Positions 36,922 to 45,237 of a DNA stretch of 45,378 nucleotides are shown here, in pieces (position 1 is the stretch's first letter; each line of letters opens with the position of its first letter). Made by a program: the position numbers and the translations under genes. The notes below the pieces were generated by a model. That model worked only from the letters and a program-made list of their open reading frames with translations, was not told the DNA's origin and did no database searches. The stretch is from Thiomicrospira sp. Its GTDB lineage: Bacteria; Pseudomonadota; Gammaproteobacteria; Thiomicrospirales; Thiomicrospiraceae. The stretch spans positions 1 through 45,378 of the forward strand of contig JAUUDE010000002.1 of NCBI GenBank assembly GCA_030826915.1, read 5' to 3'.

Positions 36922-36960
36922 ACCCTTTAAGTTGAGATCGACACTTTTAGGGATTTAAAA

Positions 36961-37998
36961 ATGATGAAATGGAACAAACCTTTTACTTATCTGGCAAGTA
37001 GCATTATAGGCATCAGTTTATCTGTACCTGTAAACCTCTATGCAGCCGATGAAGTTAACGTTTACTCGGCACGTAAAGAACAATTAATCAAACCATTACT
37101 TGATGAATTTACCCGCGAATCAGGTATTGAGGTTAATTTAATCACCAGTAAAGCCGATGCCCTTTTGAAACGTTTGCAGACTGAAGGCAAAAACACACCA
37201 GCCGATATTTTGATTACAACGGATGCTGGACGTCTACATAGAGCAAAAGAATCTGGTGTTTTACAGTCTGCTATAACGCAAGCTTTAAAAAATAAAGTGC
37301 CTGTCAACCTGCAAGACAAAGATGGTTACTGGCTTGGTCTGACAACTCGCTCTCGTGTAATTGTGTATGCAAAAGACCGAGTTAAGCCATCGGAGTTAAG
37401 CACTTATGAAGATTTAGTTGACCCTAAATGGAAAAAACGCATCTGCATTCGTTCATCTAACAATATTTATAACCAATCACTTGTCTCATCAATGATTGCA
37501 CATCAAGGTAAAGAAAAAACCGAACAATGGGCAAAAGGCTTAGTCTCTAATTTTGCTCGTAAACCCAAAGGTGGTGACCGTGACCAGATTAAAGCGGTGG
37601 CAGCTGGGCAATGCGACATCGCCATTGTTAACACTTATTATTTAGGGCAAATGATTAACGGTAAAGACCAAAAGCAGAAAGATGCGGCAAGTAAAGTGGC
37701 TGTTTTTTGGCCAAATCAAAACGACCGTGGTGCACACATCAATGTTAGTGGTATCGCAATTACTAAAGCGTCCAAAAACAAAGATAACGCATTAAAATTA
37801 ATTGATTTTTTATTATCTAAAGATGCACAGGTCTGGTATGCAAAAGTCAATAATGAATACCCTGTTATTAAAAACGCAGAACTCAGCGATACATTAAAAA
37901 GTTGGGGTGATTTTAAAAGTGATGCTTTAAATTTAACCAAGCTTGGTGAATTAAACGCTGAAGCCGTTCGTATTATGGATAGAGCTGGCTGGCGTTAG
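36961..37998 (+). CDS. fbpA: FbpA, periplasmic ferric-iron-binding protein
   Basis: A 345-residue family-1 solute-binding protein of the Fe3+ type. A signal peptide ends near NLYAA; the mature start DEVNVYSARKEQLIKPLLDEF is the classic FbpA/FutA N-terminus. The paired Tyr of NTYYLG (about residues 225-226) are the iron-ligand tyrosines of the class, and LLSKDAQVWYAKVNNEYPV is conserved. First gene of fbpABC, directly after a Fur-controlled promoter. Confidence 0.94.
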   Translation: MMKWNKPFTYLASSIIGISLSVPVNLYAADEVNVYSARKEQLIKPLLDEFTRESGIEVNLITSKADALLKRLQTEGKNTPADILITTDAGRLHRAKESGVLQSAITQALKNKVPVNLQDKDGYWLGLTTRSRVIVYAKDRVKPSELSTYEDLVDPKWKKRICIRSSNNIYNQSLVSSMIAHQGKEKTEQWAKGLVSNFARKPKGGDRDQIKAVAAGQCDIAIVNTYYLGQMINGKDQKQKDAASKVAVFWPNQNDRGAHINVSGIAITKASKNKDNALKLIDFLLSKDAQVWYAKVNNEYPVIKNAELSDTLKSWGDFKSDALNLTKLGELNAEAVRIMDRAGWR

Positions 37999-38024
37999 GC
38001 TTATAAGGTTAATTAAGAAGTATC

Positions 38025-39653
38025 ATGAAAAATTCGCTTAACCGCTGGTTACTGCTCTCGTTGGTCATAACATTACTTATGACCACGCCTATTTGGGTTT
38101 TATTCAGTTTCATTTTTGAACCGACAAATGAAAACTGGCTTCACCTGTCTGAAACCTTATTACCAGAGTATATCGTCAACTCTTTGTGGTTGATGTTTGG
38201 TGTTGCAATTGGCACCCTACTCTTTGGTGTAAGCAGCGCATGGTTAGTTAGTCAGTATCAGTTTTTTGGGCGGTCTTTTTTTCAATGGGCTTTACTTTTA
38301 CCCTTAGCACTTCCTGCCTATATTATTGCTTACACTTATACAGGCCTGCTTGAGTTTGAAGGGCCTGTGCAAACCTATTTAAGAAGTATTTTCTCCGTTG
38401 CCAGTATCAACACATGGTTTCCAGAAATCCGCTCTTTAGGGGGCGCTGTACTGATGTTTTCTCTTGTACTGTACCCTTATGTTTACCTGCTGGCTAGAAG
38501 TAGCTTTGCCAACAATGGCTCACAAGCAATGGAGGTCAGTCGTACCTTAGGAGCGGGGCCATTTAAAGGTTTCTTTTTGGTTGCCTTACCAATGGCTCGC
38601 CCCGCCATAATCGCTGGGTTAACCCTTGCTTTAATGGAAACGCTTGCTGATTTTGGAACCGTACAATACTTTGGCGTGCCTACGTTCACCACAGGCATTT
38701 ACAGAACATGGACTGGTTTTGGTGATACTACTACCAGTGCGCATCTCTCTCTTATTTTGCTCGCTTTTGTTGCTACAGTAATGCTATTAGAACTCTGGTC
38801 AAGAAGACAGGCTCGATACTTTAACTCTAATAAAAAGCCTCAAGACCAAACATTAACACCGCTTAAAGGCAGACAAAACCTAGTTGCGTTTTTAGTATGT
38901 TTATTGCCTGTTCTGCTTGGGTTTTTAATCCCTGCGGCACAGCTTTTATATTGGAGCATTGCAACCGCTGAAGAGGGGCTAAATAGTGAATTTTATACTT
39001 TGGTATGGAACAGTTTCTCTCTTGCTTTTATTAGCGCAATCATTGTGCTATTCATTGCCCTAACTCTGGCGTATTTAAAGCGTATTAATCAACACCCTCT
39101 TGCCAACATTTCCACACGTATAGCAACTCTGGGTTACGCCATTCCTGGTACGGTTATGGCGATTGCGGTGATGATTCCCCTTACCTGGCTAGACAATTCC
39201 ATTGATGAGTGGATGCAAAGCAATTTTGGTATTTCAACAGGCCTGTTGCTGTCAGGTACTCTGATTGCATTAGTTTTTGCCTATACCTTGCGTTTTCTTT
39301 CCGTTTCCTTACAGACCATCGATTCAGGTTTAGAACAAATCAAACCGACTATGGATGACTCAGCACGTACTTTAGGTGCTAGCCGCTTTAAGATACTTAA
39401 AGAGGTTCATATCCCGCTTTTAAAAAGCAGCATCATTACCGCCTTTTTACTTGTCTTTGTTGAAGTTTTGAAAGAACTGCCAACCACCTTAATTTTAAGA
39501 CCGTTTAACTTTAACACCCTTTCAGTGAGAGCCTATGAAATGGCGGCTGATGAACGCCTTGCAGACTCAGGTTTGCCTGCCCTGCTTATTGTCTTAACAG
39601 GCCTGATACCTGTGATTATCCTTAGTAAAATGATTGGAAAAAAACATGCGTGA
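38025..39653 (+). CDS. fbpB: FbpB, ferric-iron ABC transporter permease
   Basis: A 542-residue permease with about twelve membrane helices and two fused permease halves, as in FbpB/HitB. Each half has an EAA loop: MEVSRTLGAGPFKGFFLVALP and DDSARTLGASRFKILKEVHIP. It lies 26 bases after fbpA and overlaps the ATPase gene. Confidence 0.93.
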   Translation: MKNSLNRWLLLSLVITLLMTTPIWVLFSFIFEPTNENWLHLSETLLPEYIVNSLWLMFGVAIGTLLFGVSSAWLVSQYQFFGRSFFQWALLLPLALPAYIIAYTYTGLLEFEGPVQTYLRSIFSVASINTWFPEIRSLGGAVLMFSLVLYPYVYLLARSSFANNGSQAMEVSRTLGAGPFKGFFLVALPMARPAIIAGLTLALMETLADFGTVQYFGVPTFTTGIYRTWTGFGDTTTSAHLSLILLAFVATVMLLELWSRRQARYFNSNKKPQDQTLTPLKGRQNLVAFLVCLLPVLLGFLIPAAQLLYWSIATAEEGLNSEFYTLVWNSFSLAFISAIIVLFIALTLAYLKRINQHPLANISTRIATLGYAIPGTVMAIAVMIPLTWLDNSIDEWMQSNFGISTGLLLSGTLIALVFAYTLRFLSVSLQTIDSGLEQIKPTMDDSARTLGASRFKILKEVHIPLLKSSIITAFLLVFVEVLKELPTTLILRPFNFNTLSVRAYEMAADERLADSGLPALLIVLTGLIPVIILSKMIGKKHA

Positions 39654-40719
39654 ACTCTCTGTTAAAACCGTGAAATGTACTCACAGCAATATACAAATTT
39701 TAAATGCTATTAACCTGCAACTCTCTGCAGGAGAGATTGGTTGTCTGCTTGGCCCTAGTGGATGTGGGAAAACCACCCTGTTGCGAACCATTTCTGGGCT
39801 TCATCCCGTTGTTGAAGGAGAAATCTATTTAGGTGAACAACTTGTCTCATCAAAGCAAGTTCATATTCCTACCGAACAACGACATATTGGCATGGTGTTT
39901 CAAGATTACGCGCTTTTTCCGCACATGAATATTGCTGATAATATTCACTTTGGGTTATCTAAAGCGACCTATAAAGAGAAAAAAAAGCGAACAAAGGAGC
40001 TGCTCGAACTTGTTGGTTTACCTGGTATCGAGAAACGCTACCCTCATGAACTTTCGGGTGGACAACAGCAACGTGTCGCCCTTGCTCGAGCCTTGGCACC
40101 CAAACCAAGCATTCTGTTAATGGATGAACCCTTTTCAGGTTTAGATGTTGAATTGCGTGAAAACCTAGCTCGTGAAGTACGAGAGATTTTAAAATCAGAA
40201 GGCATTACCGCCTTAATGGTCACTCATAACCAAAACGAAGCTTTTGCTATGGCGGATAGCGTTGGCATTGTAAACCAAGGAAGCCTACTGCAATGGGACA
40301 CACCCTACAAGATTTACCACGAACCTGCCGACCCATTTGTTGCCGACTTTATTGGCCAAGGTATGCTCATTCAAGGTTCTATTTGCGAATGCCAAGGTGT
40401 ACACACAGAAATTGGTTTACTTAAAACCAACCTGCCTTTTGAGGTTGAAACAGGGCAAAAAGTATCGGTACTTGTCAGACCTGACGACATTGTGCATGAC
40501 GATGACAGTGAATGGCAGCTTGATGTTGTTAGTAGAGCCTTTAGAGGCTCTCACTACCTATTTACCTTAAAACTTGATAATGGTGAACTACTGCAGTGTA
40601 TGAGCCAATCTCATCATGACCACCCTGTTGGTTCCAAAATTGGCGTACGCGTAGAAATGGATCACGCGATTGTCTTTCCGCTTCAATGTTCATGGAAAGG
40701 ACAAAATATCTGTGATTAA
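39646..40719 (+). CDS. fbpC: FbpC, ferric-iron ABC transporter ATPase
   Basis: A 357-residue ABC ATPase that powers ferric-iron import. Walker A is GPSGCGKTTLL (about residue 37), the signature LSGGQQQRVALARAL, Walker B LLMDEPFSGLD, with the switch His in MVTHNQ. A C-terminal TOBE-like regulatory extension follows (VLVRPDDIVHDDDSEW). I start at the ATG at 39646, which overlaps the fbpB end by 8 bases; an upstream in-frame TTG is less likely. Confidence 0.94.
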   Translation: MRELSVKTVKCTHSNIQILNAINLQLSAGEIGCLLGPSGCGKTTLLRTISGLHPVVEGEIYLGEQLVSSKQVHIPTEQRHIGMVFQDYALFPHMNIADNIHFGLSKATYKEKKKRTKELLELVGLPGIEKRYPHELSGGQQQRVALARALAPKPSILLMDEPFSGLDVELRENLAREVREILKSEGITALMVTHNQNEAFAMADSVGIVNQGSLLQWDTPYKIYHEPADPFVADFIGQGMLIQGSICECQGVHTEIGLLKTNLPFEVETGQKVSVLVRPDDIVHDDDSEWQLDVVSRAFRGSHYLFTLKLDNGELLQCMSQSHHDHPVGSKIGVRVEMDHAIVFPLQCSWKGQNICD

Positions 40720-40740
40720 TCCTGTAATGACAATGGGTAA

Positions 40741-40800
40741 AACAATAAAATTAAAAAATAAAACAATAAAAATGAAACAATAAAAATGAAACAATTTAAA
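40741..40800 (+). repeat. Tandem repeat of AAACAATAAAAATG units before the porin start
   Basis: The 14-base unit AATAAAAATGAAAC occurs twice in a row (copies starting at 40765 and 40779), preceded by diverged A-rich copies. The first copy creates an ATG AAA CAA TAA micro-reading frame immediately upstream of the true start at 40786. Slippage here could shift translation efficiency. Confidence 0.6.
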
Positions 40801-41958
40801 CCTGAATTCAAATTAAACAAACCAATATTATCTAGAACCAAATTGCTTTTAGCGCTTAGTATTTTTGGCTTTACACCAATTATCCAAGCCAGCCCAACTC
40901 AAACTAACATGGCGGTAGAAACCAAAGCTTTGGATTACACTGCAAACTTAAACTATATCCATCAATCTAGTTCAGATCGTGACTTAGTGCCTAGTAATAC
41001 GCTTTCTGCAGACTTGACCGTTACTTATCAGGCAAGTTCTTCAATTTTATGGAATTTGCACATTGAAGCGGCTTCTACGCAAAATAATCATACCGTTTCT
41101 AAGCTGATTGCCGACAGTAATGCTGATGCAGGTTCAGCTGAGGATGAGGCCAATCAAGGTCGCATTCAAGTATCAGAATTTTTCATTCAGAAGACATTTA
41201 ATGCAAATAATCAAATAACAGCAGGCCTGGTTGATGCAACTGCTTTTTTAGACAGTTCTTCGTTTGCTAACGATGAAAACATGCAATTTATCACCTCTTC
41301 ACTTGTCAACAACCCGGTCATTGATTTTCCAGACTATGTTTTAGGCTTTGCTTATCAACACCAATTTTCTGAAACAATCGGATCTACTCTATTTATTTCA
41401 TCAACGCACGGATTGTCAGACAACGCTGCTCATAGTTACAGTAATTTGTTTGAAGTTCGAGATGATCAAAAAGGCATTTTTAGTGCTCTTGAAACGCAGT
41501 TTAATACTGCACAATTAGAAATTAAATCCGGTATTTGGTTACATAATGGAGAGCATGAGGCGTTAAATGATAGTACACAAAAACATCTATTCAACTATGG
41601 AGTCTATGTAAACATTGATAAAAGTATACAAAAACACGGCTTTTCAATGCGGCTTGGCGCTTCTAACCCTAAAGTAGCAACAACAGACCAATTTTTCTCT
41701 TTGGCTTACCAGTACGCCAATAATGACGATGTGTTTGGGTTAGGCTACAGCCAGACTTTTCAGTCAGACTATATTCAAGGAACAAGTATCAAAAACCCTC
41801 AAGTTATTGAAGCATATTGGAATAAAAATTTAGGAAAAAACTGGTCGGTTACGCCATCCATTCAAATGTTTAAAAATCCACAAATTGATGATGAAACACT
41901 GTACATAGAGAGCGATAGCATTTATAACACGAATGTGCGTCTAACCTACAACTTTTGA
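40786..41958 (+). CDS. Outer-membrane porin-like protein (LbtU-like)
   Basis: A 390-residue exported protein. After a signal peptide (cut near IQA) come alternating beta strands and a C-terminal aromatic residue (NVRLTYNF), the insertion signal of outer-membrane barrels. The overall pattern, with a central acidic loop (SNADAGSAEDEANQGRI), resembles the LbtU/porin group linked to siderophore or iron uptake. Its place right after fbpABC supports an iron role, but the ligand is unknown. The region before the ATG is a tandem repeat without a clear ribosome binding site. Confidence 0.7.
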   Translation: MKQFKPEFKLNKPILSRTKLLLALSIFGFTPIIQASPTQTNMAVETKALDYTANLNYIHQSSSDRDLVPSNTLSADLTVTYQASSSILWNLHIEAASTQNNHTVSKLIADSNADAGSAEDEANQGRIQVSEFFIQKTFNANNQITAGLVDATAFLDSSSFANDENMQFITSSLVNNPVIDFPDYVLGFAYQHQFSETIGSTLFISSTHGLSDNAAHSYSNLFEVRDDQKGIFSALETQFNTAQLEIKSGIWLHNGEHEALNDSTQKHLFNYGVYVNIDKSIQKHGFSMRLGASNPKVATTDQFFSLAYQYANNDDVFGLGYSQTFQSDYIQGTSIKNPQVIEAYWNKNLGKNWSVTPSIQMFKNPQIDDETLYIESDSIYNTNVRLTYNF

Positions 41959-41993
41959 TAAAAATCAAACGCTAGGTTAGACATAGAAAGAAA

Positions 41994-42416
41994 TTAGAAA
42001 GGTTTTACAACAACTAGAATTAGAATAACGGTTACTAAAAACAGTGGAATTTCATTTGCCCAACGGTAATAAACTCCACTGTGATCCAAATGGCCTTCTT
42101 GCATCTCTTTCATGCGTTTTTTGGCCCATAGATGGTAGGCCAACATTAACAATACAAACACAATTTTAGCGTGTAACCAGCCCATACCTTCGGCTATTGG
42201 AAAATACGCCAACCAAAGCCAAATACCCGTACCAATTGCCAACATCATCATAATCGTCATAAAACCATATAACTTTTTCGCCATAATCGCTAAACGATCA
42301 ACATCCTGCCCTGCTTCTTTTCCTTCTACAAAATGTACAAAAATTCTAGGTAAATAAAAGATACCTGCCATCCAGGACATCACAAATAAAATATGAAAGG
42401 TTTTAAGCCACAACAT
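41994..42416 (-). CDS. hemJ: HemJ-type protoporphyrinogen oxidase
   Basis: HemJ oxidises protoporphyrinogen IX to protoporphyrin IX, the penultimate step of heme synthesis in many bacteria that lack HemG and HemY. The 140-residue protein has four membrane helices, begins MLWLKTFHILFVMSWMAGIF with the conserved helix-1 His, has RIFVHFVE, LYGFMTIMMM, a conserved WLHAK and ends VVVKPF, the family's hallmark. It is convergent with the porin gene and divergent from the first FKBP gene. Confidence 0.9.
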   Translation of the reverse strand: MLWLKTFHILFVMSWMAGIFYLPRIFVHFVEGKEAGQDVDRLAIMAKKLYGFMTIMMMLAIGTGIWLWLAYFPIAEGMGWLHAKIVFVLLMLAYHLWAKKRMKEMQEGHLDHSGVYYRWANEIPLFLVTVILILVVVKPF

Positions 42417-42486
42417 TGTATTTCTCCAAGTTAATTAATTTTTTAGTATCATACCTTTTTTTACACAAACTAATAGCCGAGTCGCA

Positions 42487-42972
42487 ATGAAAATTGAAAT
42501 TAATAAAGTTGTACAGATAAATTACCTACTTACCGATGCCGATGGTAATCAAATGGATGCATCGAATGGCGAACCACTTGCCTACTTGCATGGACACCAC
42601 AATCTTATCCCTGGTTTAGAAGCGGAATTAACAGGAAAACAAGCTGGCGACAAATTCACAGCAACCATTCCTGCTGAAGAGGCTTATGGTGAGAAACAAG
42701 ATCACCTTGTGCAATCTGGAGTGCCTAAAGACATGTTTCAAGGCGTTGAAAAACTGGAAGTTGGGATGCGTTTTGAAGCGCAGTCAGAACAAGGTTTTCA
42801 CTCTGTTGTTATCACTGAAATTTCTGAAGAAACCGTTACCGTTGATGGTAATCACGAAATGGCAGGCATGGACTTAACCTTTGAAGTAGAAGTAATCGAT
42901 ATTCGTGATGCCACTGAAGAAGAGATTTCACACGGTCATGCACACGGTGCTGGTGGACATCAACACGATTAA
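42487..42972 (+). CDS. SlyD-like FKBP peptidyl-prolyl isomerase (copy 1)
   Basis: A 161-residue FKBP with an inserted chaperone flap, the SlyD-type layout. Key segments are EINKVVQINYLLTDADG, LAYLHGHHNLIPGLEAEL, AYGEKQDHLVQS and GMRFEAQSEQG. It ends in a His-rich tail (SHGHAHGAGGHQHD) that could bind Ni2+ or other metals. In hydrogenase maturation SlyD delivers nickel. Paired with a close paralogue just downstream. Confidence 0.9.
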   Translation: MKIEINKVVQINYLLTDADGNQMDASNGEPLAYLHGHHNLIPGLEAELTGKQAGDKFTATIPAEEAYGEKQDHLVQSGVPKDMFQGVEKLEVGMRFEAQSEQGFHSVVITEISEETVTVDGNHEMAGMDLTFEVEVIDIRDATEEEISHGHAHGAGGHQHD

Positions 42973-43111
42973 TTTTACTGGCTTGCACAAAACACGCTTA
43001 AATTCAGTGCAGATATGAAATTGAAACGGTATCATAAGTGTCAATAGTAGAACCATTTCTATTCAAGCTAAGTAGTCGACTAAAAAATTACAGATTTTCA
43101 GGATATAAAAA

Positions 43112-43591
43112 ATGAATATTGAACAAGATAAAGTGGCATTAATCGAATACACCTTAACCAATGAACATGGTGAGCAGATGGATGCTTCTAACGGTAACCC
43201 GCTTGCTTACCTTCACGGGCACAATAACTTAATTCCAGGATTAGAAGCTGAGCTTGAGGGTAAAAAAGTCGGTGATAAATTCAAATCAACCATCCCAGCA
43301 GAACAGGCTTATGGCGAGCGAGTAGACGCTTTAGTTCAAACCGTTCCATCTTCAATGTTCCAAGGTGTTGAAGAACTAGAAGTAGGTATGCGTTTTGAAG
43401 CACAGTCTGAACAAGGTATGCATTCTGTTGAAGTAACCCATATTGACGGAGACCAAGTAACCGTTGACGGAAATCACCCGCTAGCAGGTCAAGCTTTAAC
43501 TTTTGACGTTGAAGTGGTTGGCTTACGTGAATCGACAGAAGAAGAGATTGAACATGGTCATGCACATGGCGATGGCGGTGTACATCACTGA
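43112..43591 (+). CDS. SlyD-like FKBP peptidyl-prolyl isomerase (copy 2)
   Basis: A 159-residue paralogue of the preceding gene, with aligned segments DKVALIEYTLTNEHGEQ, LAYLHGHNNLIPGLEAEL, AYGERVDALVQT and GMRFEAQSEQG. The His-rich tail is shorter (HGHAHGDGGVHH). The two copies probably arose by tandem duplication. AGGA lies upstream of the ATG. It is followed by a terminator. Confidence 0.9.
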   Translation: MNIEQDKVALIEYTLTNEHGEQMDASNGNPLAYLHGHNNLIPGLEAELEGKKVGDKFKSTIPAEQAYGERVDALVQTVPSSMFQGVEELEVGMRFEAQSEQGMHSVEVTHIDGDQVTVDGNHPLAGQALTFDVEVVGLRESTEEEIEHGHAHGDGGVHH

Positions 43592-44193
43592 TAAGGTGGT
43601 TAACTAATCCATCAAATACCTAAAGCCCCTCTAAACTCATAGTGAAATTAAATGGGCTTTTTGGTTAGACCTGACATCTAAAGTGCATTAATCGTTCCTC
43701 AAATACAGCTTTTCAAACTCCACTAACGAAATTCAGTCATTCTACAGGTACACCACCTATAAGAAACTGTAAAGCACCTATATAGAATCAAACATCTCTT
43801 TCATATTGTAAAAACCTTTAAACACGAACCGTTGTGTTATTTCTATTTTTAGGTTGCTGAAAAAGCTGTATACAATGACTTCAATATTAAATATCTCATG
43901 ATTCTTTGTATTTTTAAAAAAGTACACTATGAACTTTGCTCTAAATGAAAACTGAGTTTGCTTAACGTTTTCTATAAGAATAGGCCTCTGTATTAGTACC
44001 TTGTGTTATATCTTTAGACATTAGATAACATCTTGATAAACTGATGGTTTCTGTAAGAACAAATCTATGAAAACTAGTAAGAATAAAAAGTCATCTTTCA
44101 TTTAAATGTAGGTGCAAACTCTAATGCACCAGTTGCTCAGAAAAATAAAAAAAGCTAAGTAAACGATAAAATGAAATATTAAGTCAACAGCTA
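43592..44193. other. Non-coding, A+T-rich region
   Basis: Apart from the terminator at its start, I see no convincing gene, RNA or named repeat in about 530 bases here. It separates the conserved FKBP genes from a decaying gene and an insertion sequence, so it may be eroded DNA. Confidence 0.6.
43622..43662 (+). terminator. Terminator after the second FKBP gene
   Basis: Stem AAAGCCC (43622-43628) with GGGCTTT (43654-43660), a 25-nt loop and a T-run (43658-43662). Confidence 0.6.
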
Positions 44194-45237
44194 TTATTGA
44201 TGCGTTTCTAAAGCTTCAAAATCTTTTACAGGAAGCGGCTTGCTAAAATAAAACCCTTGATAATAAGGCATGTTCATAGCTTGTAAGCAAGTCATCTGCT
44301 CGGTGCTCTCAACGCCTTCTGCAATTACACCTACATTAAAATTCAAACCCAGATCGAGTATAGCTTTAACCATCATTAAATCTAAAGCATTTTCAACAAT
44401 ATCTTGGACAAACGAAGCATCAATCTTAATTTCATCTACTGGCAGTCGCTTTAAATAACTTAAAGAAGAGAATCCTGTACCAAAATCATCCAAAGAAACT
44501 TTAATTCCTAACTTTTTTAGTTCAATCAATTTTTTTATTGTTTGAGACATATCTCTAACCATAATCGATTCTGTAATTTCAATGGTTAATAAACCTGGGT
44601 TGATACATTTGTTCTTAATAATCTTAGAAAAACTCTCCACAAAATCTTTATGCCAGACTTGCTTGGCACTAACATTAACCGCTATTGAAATGTGTTTTAA
44701 ATTAGGATTTTTACTCCATTTACTAAGTTGTAAACAGGCTTTTTCTAGGAGATTAAGACCCATAGGAATAATTAAATTAGATTCTTCGGCTAAATGAATA
44801 AACTCATTTGGCATAATCATGTTGCCATTATCATCTAACTAAAGCTTCTGCACCAATTAATTTTAAATTACTGTCATATTGAGGTTGATAAAAAAGACTT
44901 AACCCTCCTGTAAAAATTGCCTTTTTAAGCTGGCGCTTCAAACAAAATGATATTATCGCGGCCTTTCTCTTTAGCTTTATATAAAGCTAAATCAGCTAGT
45001 TGCAAAAGTCGTTCAGGATTATCAGATTCTTCTGGAAACATAACAATACCAACACTTGATGCTACTTCATATTCAAGTGGAATGGCAATTTGCTTATTCG
45101 TTAATAATATTGGTTGTGAAATACATTTTTTGATTTCTTGTGCTATTTTAATAGCTTTGGCTGAAGCGGCCTCTTGATTATCTGATAAGTTGTTTAAAAC
45201 AATAACAAACTCATCACCACCAAACCTAGCAACAATG
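44194..45237 (-). pseudogene. GGDEF-EAL cyclic-di-GMP protein, decayed and truncated by an IS
   Basis: Three reading frames of the minus strand carry parts of one protein. 44925-45237 encodes IVARFGGDEFVIVLNNLSDN through LALYKAKEKGRDN and then stops. 44831-44941 encodes LKRQLKKAIF to IGAEALVR and then stops. 44194-44820 encodes the bulk of the EAL domain (EITESIMVRD, SLDDFGTGFSSLSYLKR, KIDASFV, VIAEGVES). GGDEF and EAL signatures are intact, as are EAL metal and catalytic motifs, but at least two frame changes and the IS at its 5' side destroy it. It would have made or degraded c-di-GMP. The C-terminal piece alone is unlikely to be active. Confidence 0.8.

Larger units (their letters stand above)
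1819..41229. repeat. Highly iterated palindrome CAGGCCTG, 20 copies
   Basis: Eight-base palindromes start at 1819, 7092, 11449, 13617, 15519, 18163, 18802, 20678, 21240, 21712, 22550, 27584, 27762, 33600, 34099, 34762, 38341, 39238, 39598 and 41222. Seventeen are inside genes and three between genes. In thirteen coding copies the frame is N-GGC-CTG, read as Ser/Thr/Ala/Pro-Gly-Leu; the other four read Gln-Ala or Arg-Pro. AGGCCT occurs only twice outside this octamer (18724 and 43982). All intergenic copies extend to ACCAGGCCTGGT. Confidence 0.85.

Noticed and set aside
36747-36935. 62-residue plus-strand frame before fbpA
   Set aside because: It overlaps the Cys-rich mini-gene antisense and ends within the Fur-box promoter; no family features.
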